A DNA stretch of 64,000 bases from Rhizomys pruinosus (GCA_009823505.1 VZQC01010551.1:1425918-1489917), one strand, 5' to 3'. Counted from the first letter of the stretch, positions 1 through 12,370 are shown. Notes: generated from the sequence alone by a model not told the origin. Translations and numbers: made by a program.

Positions 1-1130
1 TAAGATGAACAACTGATAAATGGGACCATATGAAACTTAAAAGTTTCTGTATAGCAACTGACACTATAATTCAAGTGAAGAGCTAGCCTACAGAACAGGA
101 AAAATTCTTAATCAGCTATACATCAGACAGAAGATTAATATCTAGAATACACAAATAACTAAAAAAAACAGTGTAAAAAATCAGCACAATTAAAACATCA
201 GAATGAAACTAAACAGAGAGTACTCAAAAGAAGCACAAATGGCTGAGAAACACTTAAAAATATACAATATCTTATCCATCAAGGAAATGGAAATTAAAAC
301 TACTTTGGTATTTCATCTTACCCCAGTCTGAGTGGCTGAGATTGAAAAATGACAATAAATGTTGGCTTGGATGTGGAGAAAGGGGAACGCTTATTCAATG
401 CTGAATTCAAGGCAGGCAAATTGGTAACACCACTATGGAAATCAATGTGAGAGTTCCTAAAAAGCCAGAAATAGACTACGACTACAGGATTCACTATACC
501 TTGGGCGTGAACTCATAGGACCTGAATCCTAATACAGAGATACCTGTTCATCTGTGTTCATTCCTGCTCTAGTCACAATAGCCAGGAAATGGAAACAGCA
601 TAGATGTCCATCATCTAATGAATGGATAAGAAAAACATGGTACAATGAAATATTATTCAGCTATTAAGAAAAACGAGTTTCCAATATAAATGTATGAAAC
701 TGGAACTAATCATCCTAATTGAGGCAACACAGACCCAGAAAGACAAACATTGCATTTTCATCACATGTGGATATTAATTTTGAATTTTTAGATATGAATG
801 TTTCACTTTTGAATACCTTTAAGGGTTAGGAAACTCGTAATGGAGGGATTTTTAAGGGAAGAGAGAATGCAATGATATAAAGCAGAAAAGGATAGTAATG
901 AAAATGAAGGATTAAATGGGGTGGGAGATGGGTGAATATGGTAAGGAGGGAATATGGGGAGAGCTAACACTGAAGGCCTTTAGAAAATGACATGGAAACC
1001 TACTACTGTAGAAGCTCTCCAAATACATATACACGCACAGATATAGAGTTTAAATGGGGTTACCGTATAACAGGGCAACAATACCCCAACTAGACACCTC
1101 ATCCTAGCAAATAAAACCCCCAATACCAGG
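1..1130 (+). repeat. LINE-1 fragment: ORF2 C-terminal end and 3' part
   Basis: The first 300 bases translate, with stops and frame shifts, into the conserved end of rodent L1 ORF2 (dismissed frame reads like DKWDYMKLKSFC). The following sequence carries the usual L1 3' landmarks: a catcaaggaaatg-type segment, the 'agaatggataagaaaaacatggtac'-like stretch near 620 and the 'agacccagaaagacaaacat' stretch near 730. The element is open at the left window edge, so its length is unknown. Many indels mark it as old. The boundary near 1130 is approximate. Confidence 0.8.
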
Positions 1131-1675
1131 AATGAGTTACCTCTCTTTAAATTATCACCCAGTGGGCTCCCATTGCTCTGCCAACATTACTGGATATTGC
1201 TACTCTCCAGAACTTGATGATAACAGTATTGCTGAAAACAACACATACTTGGATCAGAAAACATGGAGAAATCAAGCAAGTACTGGAAGTTTCATCCCTA
1301 CTGGCTAGCTTTCATAATGCTGGAAGTGCTGTGCACATTATCATAGGAGAAAAGCCTTACATAGCTGTGAGCTCTGTGAGCTAATAAATGATCTACAAGA
1401 TATGCTCAGTAGTGCAACAGTGGCATGAGTGTTACAGAAGTAACCAACAAACTCTGATTGGATTTAAGGCCTGCTGCACAAATTTGAACCCATACTTGAC
1501 ACCATTACTGCATCAAGAACCTATGACTACATAGGTCATGGTCCCTAGGGGAGACCTGGTACCAATATTCTATTAAATGGACATAGTATTAAATGACTTT
1601 TTTGCTATACCCATATATTTGTGAATCTTTCAACTATCATCAGAGAAGATATTTCTTTTTAAAAAATATTTCATT

Positions 1676-1757
1676 GGGGGGGGTGGAGAGCCATTAAGAG
1701 CAACAACTACTCTTGCAGAGAGAGGACCCGGGTTCGATTCCCAGCATCCACGTGGTG
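1676..1757 (+). repeat. B2 SINE, 5' (tRNA-like) half only
   Basis: A degraded B2 head with the 'gagccattaagagcaac' and 'gacccgggttcgattccc' (B box) landmarks runs to 'cacgtggtggc'. It then passes without a tail or A-run into a B1 element in the same orientation. Confidence 0.75.
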
Positions 1758-1908
1758 GCTGGGCGTCCTGGTGCATGCCTTTAATCCTAGCACTCAGAAG
1801 GCAGAGGCAGGTGGATCTAGAGTTCAAGGCCAGCCTGGTCTACAGAGTGAATTCCAGGCCAGCTGGGGCTACAGGGAGACCCTGTCTCAAAAAGACCAAA
1901 AAATAAAA
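1758..1908 (+). repeat. B1 SINE
   Basis: A complete B1 body: 'gcatgcctttaatcctagc', 'ggcagaggcaggtggatct', 'ttcaaggccagcctggtc' and 'gggagaccctgtctcaaaa', followed by an A-rich tail. It directly abuts the truncated B2 head upstream. Confidence 0.9.
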
Positions 1909-1924
1909 TATAATAAAATAAAAA

Positions 1925-1982
1925 ATATTTTTTTATTTTTATTTTATGTGTATGAGTGTACTGCCTGCATGTATACAAGCCT
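1925..1982 (-). repeat. B2 SINE tail fragment
   Basis: The sequence 'ttttatgtgtatgagtgtactgcc' is the reverse complement of a B2 3' tail. The rest of this element is lost into the pyrimidine tract that follows. Confidence 0.6.
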
Positions 1983-2222
1983 TCTTGTTCTCCTCCTCCT
2001 TCTCCTCCTTCCCCTTCCCCTCCTCCTCCTCCTTCTCCTCATCCTTCACCTTCTCCTTCTCCTCCTCCTTCTCCTCCTTCTCCTTCTCCTCCTCCCCCTC
2101 CTCCTCCTCCTTCTCCTTCTCCTCCTTCCCCCCCTCCTCCTCCTCTTCCTCCTCCTCCTCCTCCTCCTCCTTCTCTTTCTCCTCCTCTTCCTCCTCCTCT
2201 TCCTCCTCCTCCTCTTCCTCTT
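1983..2222 (+). repeat. (TCC/TTC)n pyrimidine microsatellite, about 240 bp
   Basis: An almost pure pyrimidine strand of TCC and TTC triplets. It gives spurious poly-Leu, poly-Ser/Pro and poly-Arg frames on the two strands. Mirror-like homopurine tracts of this kind can form triplex DNA (general knowledge). Confidence 0.97.
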
Positions 2223-4359
2223 GATCTTTAGGAACAAATTTATCTTGATTTTCAAATAAACAGGGAGGTAGACAAGGGGATCAAGGAATAAGAGCCAGAA
2301 GGGCAGTTAGAGGGACAAATCATGAGCTGCTTCATATTTGGGGAATAGCAGAGCAAAATCTGTTGTTCATCTGGCCCCAGCCTGACCCAGCAATGTTCAG
2401 TAATCATTGCTTCTGTAGATGTGGCCTGTTCCAGGTAAACTCTGAGTGGAAGCTGAGAGTCCAGCGCACCCAGACCTTTGCTTTGGACCAATTGTGCTAG
2501 AGACCTGAAAGCCTTAGAATTACTGTGGAGCTTCTGCACTGACACTAGTGTCAGGAAGGTCTCATTCAACAACAGTCTTCTTTCCTAAGAATGGCCTCTG
2601 CCCAACCTGTTCTGGATATTTCTGACTGAGGTTAAGAAAGTTTTGTTGATGTTCCTAACAGCAAAATTGCATTATTTTCCTGTGACTCTTTCCCCTTATC
2701 TTAAACATTTACTTTGATTCACTAAACTTTCTTACTAGTTACAAAATGTTATTTAGGCAGGATTACCATCAATCATCTTTATTCATAGATCCACTCTCCA
2801 GTTCTAAACCAAAATTGCTTTCAGTAACCTTTCATATCAACTTTCAATGCCAAAGACGGATTAGATTAGTTGGCTTTCCAGAGCAACAATTTAAAATCTC
2901 AACACTGATTTTTATTTAGTTTCCAAGGTTAAGTCATTCAAGAATTATCAAACTATGAGATATTAATGACTACACCTATTATCCAGGGAGAAAAAGTTAT
3001 ATTCCTGGGTTACAAGGGAAACAGGATTCCTGGCTAAACTGGCCTTAATCATTAGCCTTTGGTGCAGTAGAAGCTCTGAACTCCCCTGCATGAAGAAGTG
3101 AAACATGCAGACGTTTGGGTCTTGGCTCTAGTGCTCAGCACATCTGTACTGTCATCTTATACTCCAGGTTAGAGTTGAGAATCCCAGGCTTTAGACTGGT
3201 GAGTTAGTGACTGAGTTCCTTAAGGAACTACAAAATTTCTCTGGCAGAATTAAAGGAGTGGTCACCTAGTTCTTTTTGAAAAGTAATAGCCACAAAACTG
3301 GAATAATTAAGAGCTTCATCAGAGAAATCCCTGCTGCACTGACTACTGGTGCTAAGAACAGTTTCCTGAACTTTTAACAGAACGGCAAACCCAGGAGACT
3401 CAAGGAACACAGAACCAACTGGGAGACATACATCAGCTCCTGCCAGGACACCAGGGTTATTTTTTTTTCTTCAAAGGCTGAGTGAGAGCAATGAGGTCAG
3501 CATTCTCTATTGTCTCAGAACAAATGTGTTTCCAATTGTAGAGGCAATTCAACAGAATGTGAAATTTGCCAGACTTCAAAGGATGTGGGACTTGACAGCT
3601 TGTTAGATTCTCGTAGCCTGTAAGGTTCCAAGGGATCAAGTCATGGGTACCATGTTTCCTTGGCTAAGAAACAGCTAAAGCTGAGAACTCCCCATGTCAG
3701 TCCTGGCTGGTTGCCCATTCCTGCTAGGGAGAACAACTCTGGAAAACTGCAGTTCTGCTGAACTTGCTAAATGAACTTCACATCTGCTATTTTCATGTTG
3801 AGTGTCCACAGAGAAGAATTTTATAGGAACTTGTTAAAAGCAAGATAATCCTTAGGAGGCCTTCCTGCCCCTTGAGCTTACACAGAACGTTTGTTTATCC
3901 TGTGTAAGATGAAATTGCTGAAACTTAAACAAAACTTGTCAGATTGGCACAGAAAGCAAACCCCAGGGTCCCATTTTCTTACTTGTAGAATGAGTTTTTG
4001 CTTCTGTTTTGATCTCTCTTATACAACACACCTGAGACTTGCCCATTGTACCTTGCTGGACATAAACTGTGTCTTGAGGCATGGCTCAGAGGTGCTGTGG
4101 TTCACCAGGTTATGACTTCTAATAACTCTCTCATCAGATCTAGTTAAAATTTGTTCCCCATATCTCCTCTTCCTAAAGCCCTCCTCAAGTTAGAAGTTAA
4201 AGATGGTGTCCCCAGGCAGGCAGCTTTGGTCCATGATCTCTTCAAGTCCGTTGTTGACAGACAAAAGCTGGCTTCTGTGTTGGGTTATTTTTGCCAAATG
4301 CTTCTAGAAAACACATGTTCTTCTCATCTTCCAAAAAGCCCATAAGACAGGCAGTTATT
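2223..4359. other. FBXL13 intron, unique sequence
   Basis: About 2.1 kb without a recognised exon or recent repeat. Short open frames on the minus strand (2252-2572, 3228-3410, 3457-3639) have no family resemblance I recognise and no convincing splice context. Confidence 0.5.
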
Positions 4360-4470
4360 TTTAAGCCCTTCTTATAGATGAGGAGAGTTGAAGCTAACAG
4401 TGTGTTCAAGGTCACGTAGCCCCAACAGATTTCAAGCTCTGAGCTTTTCTACCAGTCTCCCTTGAGTAGA
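4360..4470 (+). repeat. MIR-like old SINE fragment
   Basis: 'cttatagatgaggagagttgaagc' followed by 'gttcaaggtcacgtagcc' follows the core of mammalian MIR (tag 'acagatgaggaaactgaggc ... caaggtcac'). It is heavily diverged. Confidence 0.55.
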
Positions 4471-4847
4471 TCACTTGAGATTCTATTATATCCTATGATG
4501 AAGAGTCAAAGTCATATTGATGGTTCATGAACTCACTACTGCTTAGACATCTGTAAACGTAAGAGGCTGTACTTAGAGTAGCCATTTTGTGAGAAAGTAC
4601 AAACAGTGTAGTGAGTGGCTGGGCAAACAGAAGCCTGCCAACTCTTTCTGGGTTAGTATTACAGCTTAAATAATTTCTCTTCCTTCTTGTCCCACAGGGA
4701 TCCTGGGGAGGGCCAGGTAATTGGGCCACTTATCTTGGAGAAATGGACAAGAATGAGTTGTCATGATTGCCCTCTGACTAACCCTGACTCCTATTTCACT
4801 GTTTATCCTTTGTGTTCCTCAGTGCCCATAGCAATTGCCTTCTTTTT

Positions 4848-5067
4848 ATAAAAATATTTTCATTTTTATGTGAATGAATACATTGCTTGCATGTATGTAA
4901 GCACACCTGTGTTGTTCAATGCCTGCAGAGGTCAGAACAAGCTATCAGATCCCCTGGAACTGGAGTTATGGATGGTTATTAGCTGCCATGTGGATGCTGG
5001 GAACCAAACCTGGGTCCTCTTCAAGAGCAGCCAGTGCTCTTAACTATTGAGCCATCTCTCTAGCCAC
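4848..5067 (-). repeat. B2 SINE, diverged
   Basis: Reverse-strand B2: T-rich tail, 'tgcttgcatgtatgtaagcac', 'cccctggaactggagtta', 'gtgctcttaactattgagcc' and 'atctctctagcc'. It lacks the internal duplication seen in the young copies. Confidence 0.9.
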
Positions 5068-5404
5068 CCACTTGCCTTCTTTTTACATACATGTTACATT
5101 TATATTATAAAAATATATTTTACCCATTTAAAAACAATTCCTTTTAAAAATCCAAATAACAAGAATCTTATGAAGCCAGCAAAGCCATCTATATTTACTG
5201 ACAACCAAAGATGGACTGCTGACTAGGTGTCTCCAGAGAAAGCTTTACTCAGTAAATGAAGAAGATAATCTATGTTGAGTAGCAGAAGCAAATACTAGAA
5301 TTTTTAAGACTTTTATTTAGATTTACCCTATTGATACATCTTATTTGCTTATATATGCTTATATTTATTTAATTGTATATCTGTATAATTTACAAAGTAA
5401 TGTG

Positions 5405-5630
5405 GTTTATTTTATTTTATTTACTTTTGTATGTGTATGAATGTACTGCCTGCATGTAGGTTTGTGTACCCGTGTCATGCAATGCCGCGGAGGTTAGATG
5501 AGGGTGTCAGATTCCCCTGGAACTGGAGTTAAAGACGGTTCTCTGCTGCCATGTGGGTGCTGGAGATCAAACCCAGGTCCTCTGCAAGAGTGGTCAGTGC
5601 TCTTAACCACTAGGGCATCTCTCCAGCCCC
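5405..5630 (-). repeat. B2 SINE
   Basis: Reverse-strand B2 running from 'tttattttatttacttttgtatgtg' to 'catctctccagccccc'. It has the single-copy 'ccctggaactggagttaaag' form. Confidence 0.92.
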
Positions 5631-5682
5631 CAAAGTAATGTGTTTTTATTGAGAGCATATGCTCAAAATATTTTTTTACTGG

Positions 5683-5912
5683 GGCTGGAAAGATGGCTCA
5701 AAACTTTAGAGGACTGGCTGCTCTTCCAGAGGACCCAGATTTGATTCCCAGCACCCACACAGTGGCTGACAACCATCTCCAACTCTAGTTCTAGGGGATC
5801 CGATGCCCTCTCCTGGCCTCTGTCAACCTTGTACAACATGAGTGCACTTACATACACACAGGCAAAACACTCAGACACATAAAATAAAAGCCAATCACAT
5901 TGAAAAGAAATC
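5683..5912 (+). repeat. B2 SINE
   Basis: Forward B2 beginning 'ggggctggaaagatggctc' and ending in an A-rich tail after 'gacacataaaataaaagcc'. The head is diverged around the A box. Confidence 0.88.
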
Positions 5913-6689
5913 TTAAAAAAGATCTATGTTCAATGCAGAAGATTAGACAGACACATAAACAACTATAATACAAGTAGAAGAGGAGAGGTGGAGAGAAGAA
6001 TTTGGAAATGTTTCTGCTGCATGGAGGAACTAGTGGCCTTTGTAGACCACACTTGAGCCATTTTGGAGCCAACACTTCTCTCCTAAATCACCATATAATT
6101 TTGAAACGAACATAATTATTAAGGTATCTTTTGGAATGTTTGCTTTAAAATGTGACCTTGCCCTTCTTTAAGTCCTTTTCATACTGGAAAGGCAGGTGCT
6201 CCTCTCAGACTGAGTTGCAGCTAACTGGCCTGGTTGGCTTGGCTTCCTGGCAGTGTAGAAACACAGGAGCATTCTCAGCATGCAGAGTGCATGGCCCAGG
6301 CTAGGACCACTCCCAACTGCTGTGATGCCTGCTGGAACAAGGCCACCTGGGAAATGTGCCTCCACATCTCATGAGGCCCAAGAAGATGAAGTTCAGTTTT
6401 TAGGTTATCACTTAAAATTGTGGAAATTGTATTTTTAGCCTCTGAGCGAGCCACAACTAGTTTTCATTAAAAAAAAAAAAGATTGGTTCTTGAGAGCACA
6501 GTGTTTTTCTAAAATTACCAACGGGGTGGGGTGGGGGAGCCAACTTTGCAGCATAACTAATTGGAATCTAAGGAGGCAAGAGCTGGAGTCATGAGAATGG
6601 ACCAGCAAGGTTGGGGACGAGGAGCTGCCACCTGTTGGAGTGGCTTAAACAGGATTTGGGCAAAACCACATCATCGTAATAATCAGCAG

Positions 6690-7030
6690 CTATGAGTGAA
6701 ACTTGGTTTCCTCTACATACCCATTTTAGGAATGTAGTCGTTAAACCACCACACTGTGACTCAGTGTGGAAAACACCGAGAAGTGGTTGAAATCAATGAT
6801 GCGGAAATTTTCTGTAATATTGTTAATCCAGGGCCAAAGTGGTCGATAAGCTGGAGTGGAGCCAACCTTGATAACGTTTTCACCTTCTCTCCATCGTCGC
6901 TGGAAAAGACTGACTTAGAAGAAACTTGGTGTAGCATTTTCCAAGGGAAGGAAATCAGAGACATTGAGCCTCGGCTGATCTGGCAGCAGCACGGAGCCCA
7001 ACAGATGTGCACGTGATCATTTTTAGAGGG
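6690..7030. other. Unassigned CpG-containing intronic block with overlapping open frames
   Basis: This stretch is not a repeat I recognise. Both strands stay open (6756-7016 forward, 6761-7045 reverse), and the block has more CpGs than its surroundings. It contains a perfect AP-1-type site TGACTCA at 6757-6763 and an E-box CACGTG at 7010-7015. No start context or splice sites support a gene. A conserved regulatory element or an old retrocopy fits as well as coding sequence. Confidence 0.3.
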
Positions 7031-7439
7031 GAAGATGGATTTCAAAAGTGATTACTTTTAAGCAGGCTGCAGGCGTAGCTCTCAGGATGACATACAAGTC
7101 TCTAAAGAAAAAAATGAATTATAAAAGAAGAAAGTCTCTGACTTTAGCTCTTAAATTTGCCCCTGAACTAGCATAAATCTTGCACCAATCTAAATGCAGT
7201 CGTGAATGTATCATAGATGTTAAAGTCACTTTTAAAATTATTTCATTCAAAGCTTCTAAAAATCAGCTAAAAATATTAGAGATTATTTCACAAGCCTACT
7301 GAAAAATACATATATAAGTGCATGTCTATAGCTGACAGATTTATAACAAAAATCACAGAGTCAGACAAGGGAAACTTGAACTGTTGGTCAGGATAGCCTA
7401 AGAGTTCCCAAAATAATACAGGCTACTGCCACAAGCCCT

Positions 7440-8437
7440 TTATTGCCTCACAGAACTTGAAAATAAGACTTTATTGCTGAAGAAACACATACTTCAGACA
7501 TAGGACTTGGAGCAATTGGAATTGACCTGGAATTGCCCTCCCAAAACCTAGCTCTCATAGCATCAGAAGGTGGTGTGCAATATGCCAAGGGAGAAAAACC
7601 AACAGTGGTTCTACTTGGCTGTAAAAACCTATGAACCACACCACACACTTTGCTGCCAAATAAAATATCTCAATTGATGCATCAGCAGTACTTTTACCTT
7701 GAGGGTAATCAACGACCCAACTGACTAAGTAGACTTAAGGCCTGCTCAATAGGAAGAATCCATGCATGGTATTGTAAGCATAGCCAAGTACACGTTTGGA
7801 GAGGTCACAGGACCTCTAGGAGAACCTGCTACTGCCACTTTCTTAAACCAGTGTAATTTCTTACTGTATTCTAAATATTTATCCTGATATCCACAGGCAA
7901 GTGCTAGCCACTCATCAAAGAATCTTCTTTGGGCAACAGATTGAGACAATTACAAAATTTTGCAACTGGTCAAAATGTCACTAAGTCACTGTGTGGTGAC
8001 TTAGTGACTGTGAAATGCTCAGCCTTATGACACCCCACAATTCAACCTCTACACCTAAGGCTCAGGAAACCACATGAAAGTTTTTTTTTTCTGATAAGAT
8101 GGAAAGATTGTAAGAGTCAGAGGAACAGCACACCTGCTGCTAGTTAATGCATCGCAGACATGACAGGGAAGCTGCACCCATGAAATCCCCACAGTGTAGT
8201 AGACGAACTAGATCTGTGGTATGTCCAAGCCAGTTGACATGCCAGTGTGGATGGGGGAAATGTCATGGGGTCCCACCTCCAGATGAAGAGTTACAGGCAA
8301 CTAATGGATGCTATGGAAGGATAATAAGTTCTCAAGGACTGTTACCCTGATAGTTTATCTAATCCGAAGTAGTCCCAAGTAGTCAGCTCTAAACACATGT
8401 ACACAGGAGCACCACTAAATGGACTCAGTGCATTATG

Positions 8438-8468
<31 letters not shown>

Positions 8469-8597
8469 ATGCATGTTTATGTGACAATAAAGATGACAAG
8501 AAACTAAGAGGGCACATGGAAGGAGTTGGAGAGAGACTAGGAGGAGTGGAAATAATGTAAATACAATAGTCATATCTGAAATTCTCAAAAATTACTT
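7440..8597 (+). repeat. L1 3'UTR-like segment, old
   Basis: The end of this block has the layout of rodent L1 3' sequence: 'ggatgctatggaaggataata', 'caccactaaatggactcagtg', an (AT)n run at 8439-8465, then 'gggcacatggaaggagttgga' and 'ataatgtaaatacaatag'. The 5' part is weakly recognisable and its left limit is approximate. Confidence 0.55.
8439..8465 (+). repeat. (AT)n microsatellite
   Basis: An uninterrupted AT dinucleotide run inside an L1 3' segment. Confidence 0.9.
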
Positions 8598-9455
8598 AAA
8601 AAGTTAGAGCCTTCGCTGGGATTTCAGCCTCTTCAGAGTGTAGACTGCTGTTGTTTGACTACCCATGCTGTGTCATGGAGGCCAGTGCAGGAAGATCAAG
8701 ACAGGACACATGCTTGCTGGACCTCATTTGGGTGACCATGGGGGGAGGGACCCCAGTGTGGAGCACAGGGGTAGGATTGATGGTTGTTTGGGTTTGCCAA
8801 GGAGGAAACTTCAAGTACTTCCTTGGGGAAAACATGACATCTTTTGGTTAAAAAAAAAAAGATTATATTTAACAGTTAAAAATATTTTGTAAAATAATAT
8901 TTTATTTTCTCTCTTTATTGATACATGCTACAACCATTCATAATTTAACCTTATGTAATCCTATGGTGTGTTCTATCATATAGTAATATTAATATTCATA
9001 CTCTAAAAAAAAAGAGAGAATGTAAAGTTCTACTTCTTTTACCTGCATGCAACTTTACTGTTAAAATGCGAATCTCTAGATGTGCTTTGGAATTAACCTA
9101 TAGTTTATTTTCAGATTTTGTAATTTTGATTTATGTGTGGAGTGTATATATGCATATTTTGGAATAATATAAAATCAAAGAGAACAAAAAAAAAAAGAAA
9201 GAGAAAAACCTATTCAAAGAACTGACCAAAACAGTAAACTTGTGCATCGAAAAGGTTTTAAAAGACTGAGAAAAAGATGCAAGACAGGACTTAACGCATA
9301 TTACAGAATCCATGAGCTCTGGTGGGGGGTGGGGGAGGAGGGTCATGAGGGGTGGGCATGGATCATGGATGGGGGAATGAGTCTAAATTTGATTAAGAAA
9401 TGTTGTATGAAACGCGCTCAATAAAAATTAAAAAATTAAAAAAGTTAGAGCCTTC
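8598..9455 (+). repeat. 5'-truncated L1 insertion flanked by 17-bp target duplications
   Basis: The 17-mer aaaaagttagagccttc occurs at 8598-8614 and again at 9439-9455 and brackets about 824 bp. The inserted block holds L1 3'UTR sequence: a G-rich purine run 'ggtggggggtgggggaggagg' and the 'atgttgtatgaaacgcgctc' to 'aataaaaattaaaaaattaaa' end. This is a textbook target-primed insertion, landing at the end of the older L1 piece on its left. Confidence 0.8.
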
Positions 9456-9952
9456 ATAAAGGCACAATGGGGCACTGAACCAAGCCGTGCCAGGCCTTGG
9501 CAGGAGCTGCTGAAGAGGGTTTCCTGCACTAAGAATCCTGAGCCCTCCTTGTAGCTCAGCCAGCTTTCAAGGAATTATCCTTATAGCATAACTTGTTAAA
9601 TTTATTATTATTGGCGTGTGTGCATGTGTGTGTCTGTCAGAGGACAGCTTTCCACCGCGGGCTCTGAGGTGTGGACACTGGTCATCGGGGTTCTCTGGTG
9701 CGCACTTTGGTGCACCAAACCATTTCATCAGACCCCTTCTATTGTTTCTTGCTATGAATTTTCTCGGGTTCCTCGAGCTTTGAGTATTCTCTAAGGAGCA
9801 AGCGAAGCTCTCCTACTCTTTGCAGTATCAGAATTCTTATATTATTAAAACAGAACTTTCTGGAAGACATTTGTATCAGCATTCTAGCATTTACTGAGAA
9901 CTTACTATGTTCTAAATAAGATACTCCTGAAGGAGTATAAAAAGTCGAAGAG

Positions 9953-10177
9953 GGGGCTGGAGAGATAGCCTAGCAGTTAAGAGCTCTGACTGCTCTTGCA
10001 GAGGACCCGGGTTCGATCACCAGCACCCACATGGCGGATGAAAACCGTCTTTAACTCCAGTTCCAGGGGAATTTGACACCCTCTTCTGACCTCCGCGGCA
10101 TTGCACGACATGGGTGCACCAACCTACATGCAGACAATACATTCATACACATATGAAAATAAATAATAAAAAAAAAA
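9953..10177 (+). repeat. B2 SINE with target-site duplication
   Basis: Forward B2 with intact A/B-box region ('gacccgggttcgatc') and CpG-rich tail ('cctccgcggcattgcacgac'). The 10-mer agtcgaagag flanks it at 9943-9952 and 10178-10187. Confidence 0.95.
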
Positions 10178-10187
10178 AGTCGAAGAG

Positions 10188-12063
10188 TTCCCGACAGGAC
10201 CCCCCAAGAGACTGGCTGTGTTCTTATTAGAAAGTGAGCTGGGGCTCAAGGCCATTGGTTGTGGTCATTCAAAGGTATATTCCTCCTGTACCACCCTGGG
10301 TGTGCACCTTCTCCAGTGACAGTGAACGCATCTCTCCTAAACAATGGCCCTTCCAATTTTTGACATCATTTAATTGCTAGAAAAGACAGATTTCCATGTA
10401 AAGTTAGTCATAGTGCATGAGTGAGTCAAGAACACTAAGGGCTGAATCAGTCGGAAAACAATTCCACATGAGCTCAGAGTAATCGCTATTGGCTACTGTG
10501 GCCAGAGAAATAGATGATTGAAGGCTAAATAACCAAGATTGCTTAGTCCTTCTCTAAGTACAGGTGTTTAATGCTATTGATATTTGTGCCATACAAAGAT
10601 ACTATAGTAGTTAATATTTGTTCTTTTTCAATGGTTTTAAAAATTTCAACTGACAAAAACTGTGTATAGCATGATATAAATCAAAGTGTGCATGCCTTGT
10701 ACAGTGACTGCATCAATGTGTGCATGCCCTGCACAGTGGCTGCATCAAGCCAAGTAACATCCATGAATTCACTTTTTTGTGGTGAGAATTTTTCAAATCC
10801 ACGTTTAATTTTGAAGTATATGTCACATTATTATTAACTATAGTAACCATTGGCTGACCTCTTTCCTTCTAAAGAACTGTTTGCATATCAGCCTTGCTAA
10901 TCTTGTCTGGGTGCTTCCAGTTTTAGTACATGTGTTGCTAAAGTAAGCACTGGTCAAAATTTAAGGAGTGCTTACTACTAGTATACTAATTCCTGTATAC
11001 TACCTATCAAGTAACACTGTGTACAACATAGATATTTATATCAAAACCATTTTGTGATAGGACCAGTATCAAATAAAGGCGTTCACCACCACACCTGGCT
11101 GATTTTGAATAACCACCCTTGATATGGATCCTATCACTACTTTGCCCACACGGACCCATGCAGTGGGTTTGCCCGTGAGTGGCAGAGCCAGGCTTCTAGC
11201 CACTTTAGGTGACTCCACAGTCCCAGTCCTGTCCGCCAAGCTAAACTTCCTCTTCTGGAAATTCCCCTCCTCTATGAACTTTTACACCAGTTCTTTCTCA
11301 TCTTCAGTTCTAATGCAAAAGGGCATGAGCAGTGTCAGTGAGGCCTGCTGGTGGTTTTACTGTTGGTCAGCCTGGTGGCCACGGACTGACCTGCCACTCA
11401 AGTCCTTTCCTCATCCTGAGAGTAAAATTGGCATGTAGTCCAACAGACATCTATTTTTATAAATAAACAAAGGCTATATCACTAGGAACTGAGCATAGTC
11501 CTAAAAATATAGTACTTTTAAGTAAAAACTAATAGTGAACTGTCATGTAGTGAGCACTCTAATGTAGAACCCTAAACATCTGAACCTCTTCACAATGATG
11601 CAAAGCCTTTGTAATGATTGAGCATATGAATGGTTGTAATGGTTACAGTGGTGAAGAGGGACTTTTCTTGTATTACCTTGAATTGGTAGTCATGGCTTCT
11701 AATTTCTATTTGGCTTGATTTATATATTTACAATAACGTTTTAGGCTTTTGTGAATCATTTTGTTTAAGAGTTTATCATCGTCTGAATAGTCCTTTATAC
11801 ACGTGTGGCTGACATCCACATGCTGTTGCTGTTCTTCTCTCCCTGGCTTAGCTCCATCAAGGAGAGGGGAGGGGACCTCAAGGTATTTTACCCCACAGAA
11901 TAAAAAGACAAGTACAGACATACAGACACGGGCTCACAGAAAGCCCAAGGAAATAGACTCAATTTTAATGTTAGAACTCAAGGCTTTTATACTAACTCAG
12001 GCATGGGCAGGGACACATACACACAACTGGGGGCTGGGGCAGGTAATTGGGACAAGGGAACCT
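10188..12063. other. FBXL13 intron, mostly unique sequence
   Basis: I see no exon here. A possible B1 tail remnant ('gcgttcaccaccacacctggctgat') lies near 11080-11104, and weak MIR-like text ('gtgagtggcagagccaggct') lies near 11175. The purine-rich open frames 11706-11921 and 11803-12141 overlap on opposite strands and look non-coding. Confidence 0.45.
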
Positions 12064-12115
12064 CAAGCTAAAATCCAGATCAAAGTTCTCAAACTAAAAT
12101 CCAGATCAAAGTTCT
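12064..12115 (+). repeat. 26-bp tandem duplication
   Basis: Two adjacent 26-bp units start at 12064 and 12090 and differ at one base (caagctaaaa versus caaactaaaa). They lie immediately 5' of a young B2 insertion. Confidence 0.9.
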
Positions 12116-12120
12116 TTCCT

Positions 12121-12370
12121 GGGGCTGGAGAAATGGCCTAGCGGTTAAGAGCACGGACTGCTCTTACAGAGGACACGGGTTCGATCCCCAGCACCCACAT
12201 GGCGGCCGAGAGCCGTCTGTAACTCCAATTCCAGGAGAGCTCCAGTTCCAGGGGAATCCGACACCCTCTTCTGACCTCCGCGGCTTTGCACGACACGGGT
12301 GCACAAACTTGCATGCAGACAGTACATTCATACACATACAGAAATAAATAAAATTAATTAAAAAAAAAAA
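12121..12370 (+). repeat. B2 SINE, internal-duplication subfamily
   Basis: Full-length forward B2 with the doubled 'aactccaattccagg / agctccagttccagg' segment and a CpG-rich tail. The TSD agttctttcct is at 12110-12120 and 12371-12381. The copy looks young. Confidence 0.96.

Noticed and set aside
1946..2255. Poly-Leu, poly-Ser/Pro and poly-Arg open frames
   Set aside because: They come from the TCC microsatellite.
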